64,000 nt of DNA from Ypsolopha sequella (GCA_934047225.1 OW203992.1:18713501-18777500), one strand, 5' to 3'; positions 1 through 11,600 are shown, numbered from the stretch's first letter. Translations and numbers: made by a program. The notes: a model not told the origin generated them from the sequence alone.

Positions 1-2344
1 TTACATAAACAAACTTTGTGGTGTTTAAGAGACACTGATTTACTAACTCCTAATTCCAATCCGGAGGTTCGGGAGGTAGGGACAAATTGATGTTCGGTCT
101 GCATATTTTAGAAGACATGGTGAACTAGGTCCTTATTAATGCCCATTGTGTGGTGATAGGGCTCACCACCCATCACTCTGGGATGTAATAATTGTTGGTG
201 AAACATGGTTGTACCATTGTGGACTTGCAATTAACATTTTACATTCATAAATAAATACCCCTGGCAACCCCTCGGGGATTTATTACATTATTATTTATAT
301 ATGTAATTCAGGTCAGTTATGGTCTTTGGCAGGCTCGGTTTCCACACCTGGTCTCTCATTTGGCCCTTTGTTCATGAAAATGGAGCCCGCTATTATAGCC
401 AGCTCAGCTCATGTCAGAAAAGGCAACCTCGGTCTCCACAGGACTTACAGAGTATCCCTGAATCACAAGGGCAGATCCAGGATTTGATTTTGGTGGGCTA
501 TTCTGACAAGGTTTATCACAATGTAAAAAAAACGGGTAGGTTTTAGGCACTTTAAGCCTTAAGGTGCTTTTGGAAAACCTATCTCTATACTGTGCACCCA
601 AATAAAATCGAAATGTCGAGCCAAATAGTCAAATATTTGGAATTCCTGGATGTTTTGGGGCGACCATGGCCCCCATGGCCTGTTTCCCCCAGTGCTGGTT
701 CACTGAGGATTTAAGCCCATTGTCTGCTGACACCTACATAATCTGGTCATTTATGGTATACCTATTTGCTATATTACAATAGATTGTAGTCCAGATTATG
801 TTTCAGGTCCATCTTACAGACAAATAATAAAGTTACTAAAGTTTAGTTTTAGTAACTAAACCTTAGTAGGTACTTTTTTTTTATGTTGTTAGTCTGTTTG
901 TAAGGGAATAAGTGGAAATAAATAGATGGTAAATCAGCATGCAGTCTTAAGTTTTAGTCTGAAGCTATTGAAATCAACCTTCAAAATTTTTGGGGATCTA
1001 CTTATTGGGTTTGGTTTAGATTCATGGATTTTTCGAAGAGTGGTGAGAAACTGTGATCAACACAGTTTATGTATGAATGGAGAAGCAGATTGGGTATGCA
1101 CTGAATCGTTTGACATATTCTGGAAACTAGGTATGTATAAAAATTATCATTGTGGCTATTTATTTAACACATGATTCAACACACTCAGCTCTGGTATATA
1201 ACTGTGGCTATTTATTTAATAAATTATTTAACACACTCAGCGCTGGTTTACTATTCGGACTTAGTGGCCAGTATACCTACACCGTGTTGTGCATTTTATA
1301 TAGGCGTTGTAAAAGGCTAGCCCTGGAGAATATGCCAATGCATTGGGGTCTTGTCCCGATGAAAAACTTGAAAATAATGAGGAGAGATATAGTGCTAGCT
1401 CCACCCCTATCTTTATGTACCTACTGCCTGTGGTGCTGAGGAATGCAGTGAAAATGCGTCCCTTTCGGAATGAAAATATTGATGTAATAGATATTGCTTT
1501 CTGAAACAAAAAGGCCTAGGTTAAAAAGATCCAGAGGTAATGGCGAGGAATTCGTCAAGCTAGACTAGATTTTCTGATCTCGAACAATCTTGAATATGAA
1601 ATTTGACAGATAAAATGAGGGATTTTCAGTTGAGTGGATCATCTTCTTCAGACTATCGTAATTTATTTTGTTTTGTCCAGCCAACATTCTTGTTTATTGC
1701 GTCCGTCCCGCAATCCATCCCGGATTAATTGTCTACTGGTGATTGTTTGTCTCATATCATGTCTGCACAGACCAGTGTCGTAACGGACGTTAAAATATCC
1801 CGGACAGAGTTTCGCTAACAAACAACCGAAGCACCTCCAGTAAGCCGACCCGCTTGTACGGACGAGCCCTGGAACGCATACATTTACAACATAATAAGCC
1901 AATTTCCATAGTAAGTCACATTGCTATGCTTCAGTACGTATAGTTACTTAGCTGCGACTTCGTCCGCCTTTTTTTACGTTCGTGATTAATTGTTCATGAC
2001 CTTGAATTGGTCTGATAGGTATCTTTCACGGTCTTCGTTGGATTGTTATAACTTGAACTTTCGAATCGAAAGGTGCCAGAATCCAATCTTGGGCAGGTTA
2101 ACAAAAAAATGTTAATGCTATTCTAATATCACGTAACTTACTAGAACATATTTGAGCTTTTCGTTAGATTTACTTCAATTCATAAAAATAGATGGAGTTT
2201 TTTCCGGTTGTTACTTTTGACAATAAAACCAAAGTTAACCATAAAAAAAACTATAGGAAACTTATACTATGATTTACGCGAGAATTCTCCACTCCTTTCG
2301 AACACCTGCAGCGATTTTGATGATTCTTGAATTAAATTATAAAC
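1..2344. other. Upstream flank, no gene seen
   Basis: AT-rich sequence upstream of the visible profilin exons, possibly part of the first profilin intron. The short open frames here show no domain, no signal peptide and no splice-supported extension. There is a local direct duplication around 1150-1245, where a phrase reading TGTGGCTATTTATTTAA occurs twice. No first profilin exon (which should begin with a Met-Ser-Trp-Gln-like start) could be found. Confidence 0.5.
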
Positions 2345-2542
2345 AACTAGCTTTTGCCCGCGGCTTCGCCCGCGCTGATTTCGTTTGTATTTTCCCGGGA
2401 TAAAAGTAGCCTATGTCACTCTCCGGCCCATAAACTGTCTCTATGCAAAAAATCACGTCGATGCGTTGCTCCGTAGCTGCGTGAAAGAAGGACAAACCAA
2501 CAACCATACAAACACACTTTCGCATTTATAATAGGGGTACGG
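2345..2542 (+). repeat. Lepidopteran SINE-like dispersed repeat, copy 1
   Basis: It starts AACTAGCTTTTGCCCGCGG, has an internal AAAGTAGCCTATGTCAC and AAAAATCACGTCGATGCG, and ends CGCATTTATAATAGGGG. The same layout recurs at 11845-12038, including the end TTTATAATAGGGGTACGG. Similar sequence, to my recollection, is abundant in moth genomes, probably as a short or LINE-tail-derived element. The family name is not asserted. Confidence 0.7.
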
Positions 2543-3496
2543 ATTCATAGACCTACAAAATGTAAGTCAAACATTTTTTTTCGTCCATCGCGTTCATGTG
2601 AAAAATATTATTTTTTCCATTTTGTGGTAGGTATCATCCGGAGATGCAGCGATCGTCGTAGCATCCACTTTACAATGCGCGCTGATATGAATGTTATTTC
2701 AATGTCGTTTTCTTCGATATTTGTATCGACAAACATCATCGAGTTACTCAATAGTACTCCAGTACAATAAACTCGGTCACAATCACAATACTCTGCAGTA
2801 ATGTCGAAGGTATGAAGTAAAGTCCATTGAGCCAAAGTATGGTTATAATGAATATTGCGCCTTTCTTGTTATAACTAAAATAAAAACGAAGGAACGTTTT
2901 GATGAGACCAAAACCCTATACCAATTGATTTTATTTATTACACTTTTGTACATTTACATAAATAATATTAACTAATAAATAATAAATCTACACCAAAGTG
3001 GTAGAACCTCTTAAAATTTTTAATCTGTATACCCAGTTATCGCCCAAATTGGCTCAAATACAAAACTAATTAAGGATCATATATCCCCCAAATTAGCAAC
3101 TCGATTTGTGTCGGTACGAAAATCGACGAAAACGACATTGTTATAATAGTCCAATCAATCTAAGAATGTTTGTATGGAGAAGGTTGAATTAAGTAAACTG
3201 AGTGAAAATTGGGAATATATCAGTTAACTGACTGAAAAATTTAATTTCAAAAGAATTCCTGAAGAAAATTTTTTTGAAAAGTTCCACGATAATTAGACAA
3301 TTAGAGCTATAAGTAAGATCAGGTCTAATTATTTTGGTAAAGTATAAAAAAAATACGTTCTTCCGGGAGGGTGGGAGTGTCAATAATGTGAAAATACTAT
3401 TATTTCGAAGTCATTTACTAGAATCTTTAATTTACTGGACTATAACGTTCATATTAACGCGCATTGCCAAGTAGACTAGGTACCGGCGCGGCGCAC

Positions 3497-4019
3497 CGTG
3501 GGTAACCCTATGTATCGAGTAACAAGATGTAACCAATTCGGTGAGGGGAAAAAAAAATCTACACCAACATAAACAGGGTTGGCTGCGCGCAACCTGGAGA
3601 ATTTGGAATAGACAGCAAAAAAAAAAATATTTTTAATCAAAGCCCACGTCTCTATGTAAAAGGTAGGTAGGGCCCTACTACGTTCGATAGAGCGTATGAA
3701 AAGGTGCTTAAGAAAATAAGGTTTGCGCGTCCTATATGGTATTAACGTGAGTCAGCCTGATTTTATCGAAGATCGATTTGTTTGCGAAAATCAATTCAGC
3801 ATCGTTTTCAGCAAGATGTTACCAATTCGTAGTTGTGTAGAAACAAAAACTACATCAAAGTAAACAGAGTTGGCTGAGCGCAACCTGAATCATTTTGTAC
3901 AATCAGCAAAAACAAAATGCTCCAGGTTGTGCTGAGCCAACCCTATTTATTTGATGTAGGTTTTTTTCTACGCAACTACAAATTGGTCCGATCTTGTTGT
4001 TCGATACATAGGGTTACGG
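3497..4019. repeat. Foldback repeat with three related arms
   Basis: Arm 3811-3887 (GCAAGATGTTACCAATTCG... to GAGCGCAACCTG) is the inverted partner of 3923-3999. A further arm at 3497-3598 (starting GTGGGTAACCCTATGTATCG) pairs with the longer stretch 3923-4019. The same arm therefore occurs three times, twice direct and once inverted. This fits a hairpin MITE followed by partial duplication. There is no coding content. Confidence 0.65.
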
Positions 4020-4239
4020 ACTGTACGCTCCTAGTCCAAAGTGGCTGTTACGATGATAGCTGCGTCTCCGGATAACGTCAAAGGGGAGAAAATCATACTT
4101 TTCAAAAGGACGCGAATCGCGATGGACGAGAAATTTTTTGAACTTAAATTTTATAGGTATAATTTGTTTATAATTTGGTGAAATAATTATTAAAATCGCT
4201 TCAGGTGTTCGGGAGGATTAAGGGAATTGTAAAATTGTA

Positions 4240-4410
4240 AAAAAGTGACAGCAACATATTTAAACACTGTCTAAAGTTAAACATCGTTTTGTAGTAACAC
4301 CGTTAGTGTTAACTGCCACATACCAAAATGTTTTCCAATTTTTAACTTCGAAACAAGAAATACAAAGTTAAGTCATGCACTTTGTGCTTAGGGACTGACG
4401 TTTAACCTTA
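4240..4410. repeat. Chimera of two foldback-element half arms
   Basis: Bases 4240-4300 match one arm of the hairpin at 59258-59392 (shared TTTAAACACTGTCTAAAGTT). Bases 4306-4410 match the right arm of the foldback at 20952-21300 (shared ACAAAGTTAAGT.ATGCACTTTG). Only half of each inverted repeat is present, joined head to tail. Confidence 0.55.
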
Positions 4411-4490
4411 ATCATTTGAAACTTTCGATTACTTACGATTTTATTGGACAAAGGTAACATCAGCAAAAATATATGTATATACTAGAAATT

Positions 4491-4810
4491 GGTTTTTAGG
4501 GTTGTGCCCGAAGGGTGCCAACTACTATTGGTATATGAGGCTTAGTAGCCTCCGATGTCCGACTGTCCGTCTGTCACAGGCTTGGATGAATAGGGGTCTA
4601 CAGCTTCAACCGTTATAGATAGCTACCTAGTTGAAATTTTTACAGCATACGTTTTACTAGGCCTCTTCACGGCAAATTAGAAAAGTAAAAAAAATTAAGC
4701 ACAATGAGCCCCCATGCAAATAAAATAAAACATAACTTGAAAATGTAGCGTTTTTTAACGTTAACATGTCCCCCTTCCCCTTATCTCCGAAACAAGTGAA
4801 TTGAAAACGA
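4491..4810 (+). repeat. Truncated copy of the GGTTCCGTA repeat family
   Basis: The left end reads TTTTTAGGGTTGTGCCCG, a diverged TTTTTAGGGTTCCGTA. It continues with the family landmarks CTGTCCGTCTGTCACAG and CCCCTTATCTCCGAAAC. The CCGGCCAAGTGCGAGTC end is missing. Better copies lie at 36427-37022, 38387-39166, 47244-47879 and 58973-60018. Confidence 0.55.
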
Positions 4811-5167
4811 TGAAAAAAAATAATGGTAATCAGTGATTCTAAATGGGCGGCTGAAGGGAGTCGGTTACGTCACATTTATGACATACGATATTATTAATAT
4901 TGATATGTCTGGAGATGGTCTGTTGGTAATTTGAAAATAAGAGCACATTTCAAAGAGTCAAGTGTCAACTTCATGAATATTTCAAAAAAGCCAACAAAAG
5001 TTACGATTTGGGTTACTAAGTAGCCCTTACCAAATGTACGGATTTCGGCAGAACAATCTGTAATCATTCGAATGAAGGTGAAAGTGCTCAACCTCGTAAG
5101 CTTTCTCTGTCCATTATATTGAATTATTTTCCAGGACTAACCCTTGACAAAAATCCAAATCCTGGAT

Positions 5168-5270
5168 AATAATAATCAAATTCTTTATTGCACAGAATAA
5201 AATTATCGTACAAAGGCGAGCTTAATACTAATTAGTCTTTTCTACCAACTAACCTTTGGCAATGAATAAA
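5168..5270 (-). repeat. LINE 3'-end fragment
   Basis: The sequence reads AATCAAATTCTTTATTGCAC, then a CAAAGGCGAGCTTAATACT block. This resembles, in antisense, the 3' tail of a non-LTR element frequently seen in moths (tail motif GTGCAATAAAGAATTT). Only the tail is present. The family assignment comes from memory of the motif. Confidence 0.5.
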
Positions 5271-7255
5271 CTGTTGATGGTAGTGCCATACTATTTATTT
5301 AAAAAGGGTAATTATGAGAATAGTACTTAAATAATTGAAATAACTAGACTACATCCTAATAAAAGATGAAAAAAAAGGATAGTTATAGTATATAATAAAA
5401 TACATAAACTACATAAAAAGTTTACACAAATATATAAATGTATAGTGATGAAAATTCATTCATTACTAGATACGTGTCTGCCACACGGTTGGGCCACTGA
5501 AATGTTTTTCGGGTGGCACAATTCGGGTTAACGCTGCAATGCCAAACAAAATGGGCTAAAAAAAACTGCTAAAGTAAACAAAAAAAAAACTAAAGTCTAT
5601 TGTGATGTAGTACTTGAATATTTACAACCAGCTCATGAAGCCCTTTCATTTGATAACCCACACGATTAGATGAAAAAACAGCGCAATTTGAAGTTGCGAC
5701 TTCTTTTGAACTTCCATTCACAAAAAATCCCCCAGCATGCATTATGGTCCTGGAACCGCCTCGGAACTTTTTGTAACAGGGTCGCTAAACGTTTTCAACT
5801 CGTGGTTGTCTGTGTGGAGGGGTTTTCTTGATGAATCTATTTAACTGTGGTTAATAACCATTTTATTTTTTAACCAAATAAAATCAAATTTGTCATGCAT
5901 GATGAACTAGATCTATAAACAACATTTTGTTGTTTGTATAAAAAACGACATAACCTTGCTAAGTTTCTTGCCCTTCTACTTAGCAAGACTAATCGAATGG
6001 GTGGAGCTAGGCATATAATTATTATATGTATTGCATATTATAATATTATTTATTCTATATTCCTATATTTTTTATTTTGTTCAAGTGTATTGTAAAAAAA
6101 ACTATTACCTATAGACATGGATTATTTAATTATAATATTAATAAAAAAGTAAAATTTGCTTCAGTTTTACAAATTAAAATGAAAAAAAGAACTAAGGGTA
6201 GCAAATACTAGAAATTTCATAAAAGTTAAAAAATCTCGAAAACCATACGACATTCGTTAGACCTATGTTGGGTTATTCTGTCAGGGCATGGTTGCAGCTG
6301 TCTTTGGTTTTCGTTTGAAGCACTACTACTGGACACCTATATATTATGTAATCGTATTCATACAAATTTGCTCACCATGAAAACCTATAGGGCACTTCCA
6401 GTTGACTTAGAAACTTGAACTTACGTTTACAGGTAGGTCTTATAGCACGCGTATGAGAATAAAACTGAAAATTACCAATACTTAATTATTTGGAAAGTAA
6501 TTAGATACCAACTTAATTAGACCCTTTAGGTACATAGAGTCGAATAGATCGTAAGTCGGTCGTACATAACTGCAAGTAAAATTATTTACCGTAATTTTTT
6601 TAGGGTTCCGTACTCGTATTGCGTGGTGGAATGGAACCCTTTGTGCGCGAGTCCGACTCGCACTTATCCGGTTATAGAGAACCCTAAACAGAAGTACAAT
6701 ACTTGTATAAAGACTTCATAAAAAGTTTGTCATATAAGTATGTTGTCCGCATAGGTACTTCTTTCTATGGCAGCTAGATAGCTAGATCTTTTTTTCATTG
6801 TAAATAATCCCTTATTGGTTTTATCCATCCTCACATCACATGGGAGATGTAACTGAAATACCTCCTCACTGCGAACGTAAAACATACGAAAATAGAATGA
6901 GTTTCGACTCTACATAAAAATCTTTTCTGAAAACCTGAACTCCATACTTGCGTTTTTTTCCTTATTGGATAGAAAGATTGGTATAAATTCCACCTTATGA
7001 ATTAGAAATTGAAACCGATTATGTAAGTAGTAGTAAAACCATAAATAAACATACATTAAATCAGCTAGCAGAAACCATAAACTTCATGTTTATAATCACG
7101 TCGCAGTTTGTTTACGTAGACCCCGAATGTATCGACAGTTTTAAAAATAAAACTTGCTCTTTAATCTTTTACTCGTGACCCTTTGTGCTTCACAGACAAT
7201 TAGACACCGTTGGGGTTGACTGCCAGTGGGCTAATTATAAACTCTTTGTCAACAG
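5271..7255. other. Non-coding stretch upstream of profilin exon
   Basis: AT-rich sequence with no supported gene. At 6597-6690 there is a short remnant of the GGTTCCGTA family: both termini (TTTTAGGGTTCCGTACTCG and GCGCGAGTCCGACTCGCAC) are joined with the interior lost. The last bases form the profilin intron 3' splice site (CTTTGTCAACAG). Otherwise nothing was recognised. Confidence 0.5.
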
Positions 7256-7427
7256 ATATCAAAAGATGAAGTTGCGAAAATAGTGGCCGGTTTTGAGAAT
7301 GAATCACTCTTGACGAGTGGTGGTGTCACGATAGCGGGCTCCCGGTACATCTACCTCAGTGGCACAGACCGCATCATACGCGCCAAGCTTGGCAAAGTCG
7401 GAGTACACTGCATGAAAACACAACAAG
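7256..7427 (+). CDS. chic: Profilin, penultimate coding exon
   Basis: This exon encodes the middle of profilin, the small actin-monomer-binding protein that promotes ADP/ATP exchange on G-actin, delivers actin to formins and binds poly-proline. The frame reads [17 protein letters not shown] and then [33 protein letters not shown], the arthropod profilin core with its YIYLSGTD strand and GVHCMKT motif. The borders are exact: acceptor CAACAG before ATATCAAAAG (phase 0) and donor CAACAAG/GTAAG (phase 1). The split codon joins the exon at 9142 to give Ala. The N-terminal ~40 residues must come from an exon not found in this window. An in-frame Met a few codons downstream is not the real start. 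The gene is convergent with the large minus-strand gene. Confidence 0.95.
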
Positions 7428-7445
7428 GTAAGATGCAATATTACA

Positions 7446-7704
7446 CAGTAGCGTGCACAGAACTTTTTGCTGGAAAAGCAAACAATTGGTCAAGAACAAC
7501 AATAAAAAATATAAAAAAATTTAAATATCAATTTGAAAAAAAAAAATTGTTGACGCCAGTGTAGACAATGTCTACCCTAGAGTGAAAATTTCCTATACAA
7601 ACTTTTTTTTTTCAAAGTGATATTTAAATTTTTTCATATTTTTTTTATTGTTGTTCTTGACCAATTGTTTGCTTTTCCAGCAAAAAGTTCTGTGCACGCC
7701 ACTG
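7446..7704. mobile_element. hAT-like hairpin MITE, copy 1
   Basis: Inverted ends CAGTAGCGTGCACAGAAC and GTTCTGTGCACGCCACTG, with arms extending ~95 bp through AACAATTGGTCAAGAACAAC and back. A second copy at 31887-32116 has an exact 8-bp target duplication, which supports hAT membership. No clear 8-bp duplication remains around this copy. It has no transposase. Confidence 0.75.
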
Positions 7705-7864
7705 ATTATTATTACATACACTAACCAGGGGGACCTACATTGACCTATTAACTCGTTTATAGGATGGCGAAGAGGGGCTCCAAATTTTAGGTACCTCGAT
7801 GTGTAATAGTTTAAATAATATTTAGTCATATCATGTCGTATAAAGTACCCATTTGGCGATACTA

Positions 7865-7980
7865 AGCCCCTTAACTTATTTGACAGGACTAACCTCATTT
7901 TAAACGTCCTGTTTCGACACAGAAAAAAAAGACAGCTTAAAATAAGTTAAAACGTGTTCACACCGAATCGACACAAACAT
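7865..7980. repeat. Small dispersed repeat, partner at 52.56 kb
   Basis: The phrase TATTTGACAGGACTAACCT with a following AAACGTCCTG recurs inverted and rearranged at 52556-52690 (AGGTTAGTCCTGTCAAATAA). Both copies end near a block reading CACCGAATCGAC or CGCCGAATTGAC. It is short and non-coding, and its family is unknown. Confidence 0.4.
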
Positions 7981-8088
7981 GTACGAAAATGATGTAGGAG
8001 TATTTTTGCGATGCGTTGCGGTAAGGCCCGCCCTAATCTGCGAAATGTTCTAGGACGAGTAAACTAATTAAAATAAAAAATAAAATTA

Positions 8089-8677
8089 TACCGTGTGTCC
8101 CAAAAGAAAGTTTATATTTGTTTAGCTTCCTGAGTGTACGCAACGAATCCGAGGGGCACGAGAGGTATGTCAATCGGTAGCCTGGCTTCTGGGAATTTGG
8201 ACACTATAGAGGTTTTCTCGGGGATGGACCGCGCGTTCTGTGTGGTAACATTCTACAAATACCCTAAAAACAGTGATTCAGCGAAAAAGCACGGAGGAAT
8301 TTTGCAGTCATTGTGGTTTGAGTAACTTAAACGATGCGCCAAGTGTTCTCCTCATTCGAAAATGGATGAAATGACCGCTTTAGCACTTTTTAATCCATTT
8401 TCGAATGAGGAGAATACTTTGCGCATCATTTAAGTAACGAAAACCACAATGACTTCAAAATTTTCTCCATTCTTTTTCGCTAAATCACCGTTTTTAGGGT
8501 ACTTGTAAAATCCTAGCACACAGAACACGCGGTCCAACCCTGAGAAAACATCCATAGTATCTAAATTCCCAGAAGCCAGGCTATCGATTGACATACCCTT
8601 CGCACCCCTCAGATTTTTTGCGTATACGCAGTAAACTAACCAAATATGTATAAACTTTCTCTTGGGACACCTTGTAT
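8089..8677. mobile_element. Foldback transposon, TA-flanked, ~589 bp
   Basis: The left end CCGTGTGTCCCAAAAGAAAG and the right end CTTTCTCTTGGGACACCTTG are inverted copies. Almost the whole element folds on itself. The arms (~280 bp each) carry CCTGGCTTCTGGGAATTTGG with its inverse, and CTCATTCGAAAATGGAT with its inverse, around a loop near 8366-8393. The TA flanks and GGTGTCCCA ends suggest a Tc1/mariner-derived MITE. Arm mismatches show it is not recent. Confidence 0.7.
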
Positions 8678-8767
8678 AATTTGATGAGCATAAAGCACCG
8701 TAACTGTGAGGAAGATCGACTCTTTCCTTTGGTTTAATAAAAAAAAAATACCTTCCAAACTTGATGC

Positions 8768-8950
8768 TTCTGGCCAGATTTGATGTTGTTTGTCGCTAAC
8801 GTTTATTCAAACTTGTGTTATACGAATTGACAATTCTGGCCGAGTTTGATGTTTGTCCCTAACGTTTATTCAAACTCTTATACGAATTAATTATCCTGGC
8901 CAGGTTTAATGTTGTTTGTCCCTAGCGTTTTATTCAAATTTGTATTCGAC
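8768..8950. repeat. Three-unit tandem repeat (~60-67 bp)
   Basis: Three successive units start with TCTGGCCAGATTTGATG, TCTGGCCGAGTTTGATG and CCTGGCCAGGTTTAATG. Each contains GTTTGTCCCTAACGTTTATT or a close variant and ends near TATACGAATT. The units begin at about 8769, 8834 and 8894. The array lies inside the last profilin intron, 190 bases before the final exon. Confidence 0.75.
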
Positions 8951-9141
8951 CAATTCAGCAGCCCTTATTAAACATTGGGATAAGTGTTTACGAGTAAGGT
9001 AGACTTACGATATTTATAGAACAAGTTTTTTGGGGTCGTTCATAAGATTTCGAATCACTGGTGATTATTTGTCATTCCACTTTTTACTATTTTCTCAATC
9101 ATGACAGCTGTAGCCCTCAATGTCGATGTTTGTTGTTCCAG

Positions 9142-9239
9142 CGGTCGTGATCTCTCTGTATGAAGAACCCATCCAACCCCAGCAAGCAGCATCCGTAGTC
9201 GAGAAGTTAGGAGACTATTTAATTACCTGTGGTTACTAA
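9142..9239 (+). CDS. chic: Profilin, last coding exon
   Basis: C-terminal exon of profilin. The acceptor TTGTTCCAG is followed by CGGTCGTGATC. The split codon G/CG gives Ala, then [20 protein letters not shown] and [11 protein letters not shown], ending TAA at 9237-9239. This is the profilin C-terminal helix, which with the N-terminal helix forms the poly-proline groove; the terminal LITCGY is typical of insect profilins. The stop is followed at once by a donor-like AAAAG/GTGAGT, so an intron in the 3' untranslated region is possible. A polyadenylation signal lies 33 bases beyond the stop. Together with 7256-7427 this gives about two thirds of the ~126-residue protein. Confidence 0.95.
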
Positions 9240-9271
9240 AAGGTGAGTTTTGTTCACAAATTTTCCTTTTC

Positions 9272-9277
9272 AATAAA
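9272..9277 (+). terminator. Candidate poly(A) signal for profilin
   Basis: Canonical AATAAA in TTTTCAATAAAATTGAC, 33 bases after the profilin stop. This would give a very short 3' untranslated region. Use of more distal signals cannot be excluded. Confidence 0.4.
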
Positions 9278-11600
9278 ATTGACTTTTTCAAGGGATGTAA
9301 ATTCTCTGGACATATAAATATATTTATTTAGGGTCTATAAACGATGTCAAATCTTCACAACCTGAATCTCTTTGTTCGCAGATCGAAGCGCGCCGTGATC
9401 TAAGAATTCTAAGATAATATTTTTTCCACAGGGAAATAAGTAATTGCATTTTGTATATTCTATAAAGTGATAAGGACCGTTCATTTGTTTTGATATTTGA
9501 TAAATTACGGCGTCGTCAGTGTTTGAGGCGTTTAGCAATGTCCGTAGAGACAATTACTCCGGGGATATTGGACCCATTTTTATACGCTCACCGCTTCCAC
9601 CGTGTAATTGTTTCTGCGGAATGGTTTTAAATTGTATTTTTTAAATTAGCTTTTGTTGACAGGTAATAGTGAGGCATATTCGGCTTTGCAAGCAGGTCTC
9701 AAAGCAATGTGTATAGAGAATCCTTTTTAAGTTTCTTTTCAAGCATCCTGATACTAAATTCGAATTGAAACGACCACAATCGATCGACTAGATACAGTAT
9801 CTCTCTGTCTAGCTCACTCGCGTTGTCATATATAGCGTTTTGCTGCAGTACACTGATGCTTGACGAGAAATTATTTATACCACGTAATGAAATTACTGTA
9901 ACAATATACAAAATATATATAATTATGCATTCGTGTAAGGGCTTGTTACGAATTGAAAGACACTGTAACCCAAGGAAAGTATTACGATTTTAATTGAAAA
10001 AAATCTCTAGTCCCACTGGATCCATCGTGTGAATACCGCGACACGACGCGACCCGGCCGCGCGGTCGCAAGTCGCAGTCGCATCACTCACCATCTGTGTT
10101 GACTCACTCAATTATGGTCACCCGTTTTAATTTATACTTTCGCGAATATAAGTGTTGTAAGTAATATAATTTTGTACGCAATAATTGTGCATTTATCATG
10201 TTAAAATTATTTTGAAAGAAGTCACACCTTGTGATGCGGGTCGCCATCGTCAAATAATTTTGCTATGCTTCCTCTTTATTATGCTGCATTTACATGTCTT
10301 GTGTAGTAAATAAATAAATCAAGATTTCGCATTTTGTTCTATCTCTTAGCTGCCGAAATTAGAAGCGCTCAATGACCCTATAGGTATCCCTGTACAAGCT
10401 TGCATCGCAGTAAGCTAAGGGTGCGTATTGTTTAATATTTGATATTACTACTATAGCTTTGTACATTGTTTCTGATAAGCGATGGGAACTGTGTCTATCT
10501 AATAATAAAATGATTTGTATTATAATTAAATTGTTTTTCTTGTACTACCCTTAAAATATAGGCTTCAGGAAAGAAACAAATACATATTGCTAATGAACAT
10601 AATTTATTTCTTTAGACAAAATCTACAGTAATAAGTATTAAGTACACTCGAATACAAGGATTGGTATAAAATTTTAACGTGTAGCAATAGCTTATCAAGG
10701 GATCTTGGTTCTTTAATACAACACACTAGGAGCATTTTCACCTCAACTCTATAATTTACAAAGAACCTAATATTGATTTCAAACTCACAAAGAAATCTTT
10801 TCTAGAAATACATACGATACTAGACCATGCGTCAATATAACGCTTGCGGGTGAAGGTACGAAGGTATGTAAAAGCTTTGTGTTGTGAATATTGAAATTTT
10901 ACACCTGATGTTAACCTATTTGCTACGTGGTTATCTACATTTCTACAAGTTTCATCTACATGTAGCCATTATGCTTATTGTAAAACGGTCGAGAATTCCA
11001 ATTAATATTTTTGGTGAGATAATATGCTATATAATGTATGTATGCATTTAGTTTTATCAAATAATTTATAATACATTGTCAAATCATATTACTTGTACTC
11101 AAGCTGATAACTTTTGTATTCACTTTTGAGAATATTGCTGTCAGTGATTTTAATGTATTACTTCGGCTCGATTTGTTAGTAAGAATAAATCAGTACCAAT
11201 AATAAATTGTTAGATACACTCGTAAATTACTTTTGTTCTATAAGATTATCTTATTATTTCAGATGACCTAAAATGGTAGAATGAAATGTATTTCAACCAA
11301 ATTATATTAGCTGCCAACTGTATACAAACGTGTTCTTTTCCTTGAGAAAACTATGAAATATCTTAATTACGTAATTTCCTTCAAATTCGTGGCGTTAGTT
11401 TCTTGATTCGTTATTATGAAATAAAAATAACAAACAGATATTTACAACTCACAAAATCCATCAGTTTAGCTAAACATTATGTGGCATTATTCCAATGTTT
11501 ATTTATATTTAACATGTTCTTAATCACTGTCACAAACAATAGTGACAACTTGCGCAATATTTAGGGTGCCGTGACGAGATTCATGACTGACTGGTACATT
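9278..11600. other. Convergent intergenic region and 3' UTRs
   Basis: AT-rich, with no supported gene. It must hold the 3' ends of profilin (from the left) and of the minus-strand gene (from the right). A short CpG-rich patch at 10035-10090 (ACGACGCGACCCGGCCGCGC) stands out but has no open frame. No large repeat was recognised between 10.1 and 11.6 kb, so this is the least transposon-invaded stretch here, consistent with a long untranslated region. Confidence 0.45.
11498..11503 (-). terminator. Candidate poly(A) signal, minus-strand gene
   Basis: TTTATT on the plus strand is AATAAA on the minus strand, ~98 bases after the stop codon at 11601-11603. Other AATAAA matches occur further down, so the true cleavage site is open. 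Confidence 0.35.

Larger units (their letters stand above)
7428..9141 (+). other. Profilin last intron, filled with mobile elements
   Basis: GT-AG intron of 1714 bases between the two profilin exons. It holds an hAT-like hairpin MITE only 19 bases after the donor, a ~589-bp foldback element and a three-copy tandem repeat (listed separately). The 3' end is GATGTTTGTTGTTCCAG. Open frames inside it come from these repeats and are not genes. Confidence 0.8.

Noticed and set aside
319..546. 75-residue plus-strand open frame at the left end
   Set aside because: No domain, no splice-supported extension and open on both strands; looks like chance or repeat sequence.
7283..7564. 93-residue frame as a complete small protein
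   Set aside because: It is the profilin exon read through its donor into the intronic MITE; the real end is at 7427 with splicing to 9142.
8768..8950. Spaced repeats considered as a CRISPR-like array
   Set aside because: Units are contiguous, diverged tandem copies without regular unique spacers, in a eukaryotic intron.
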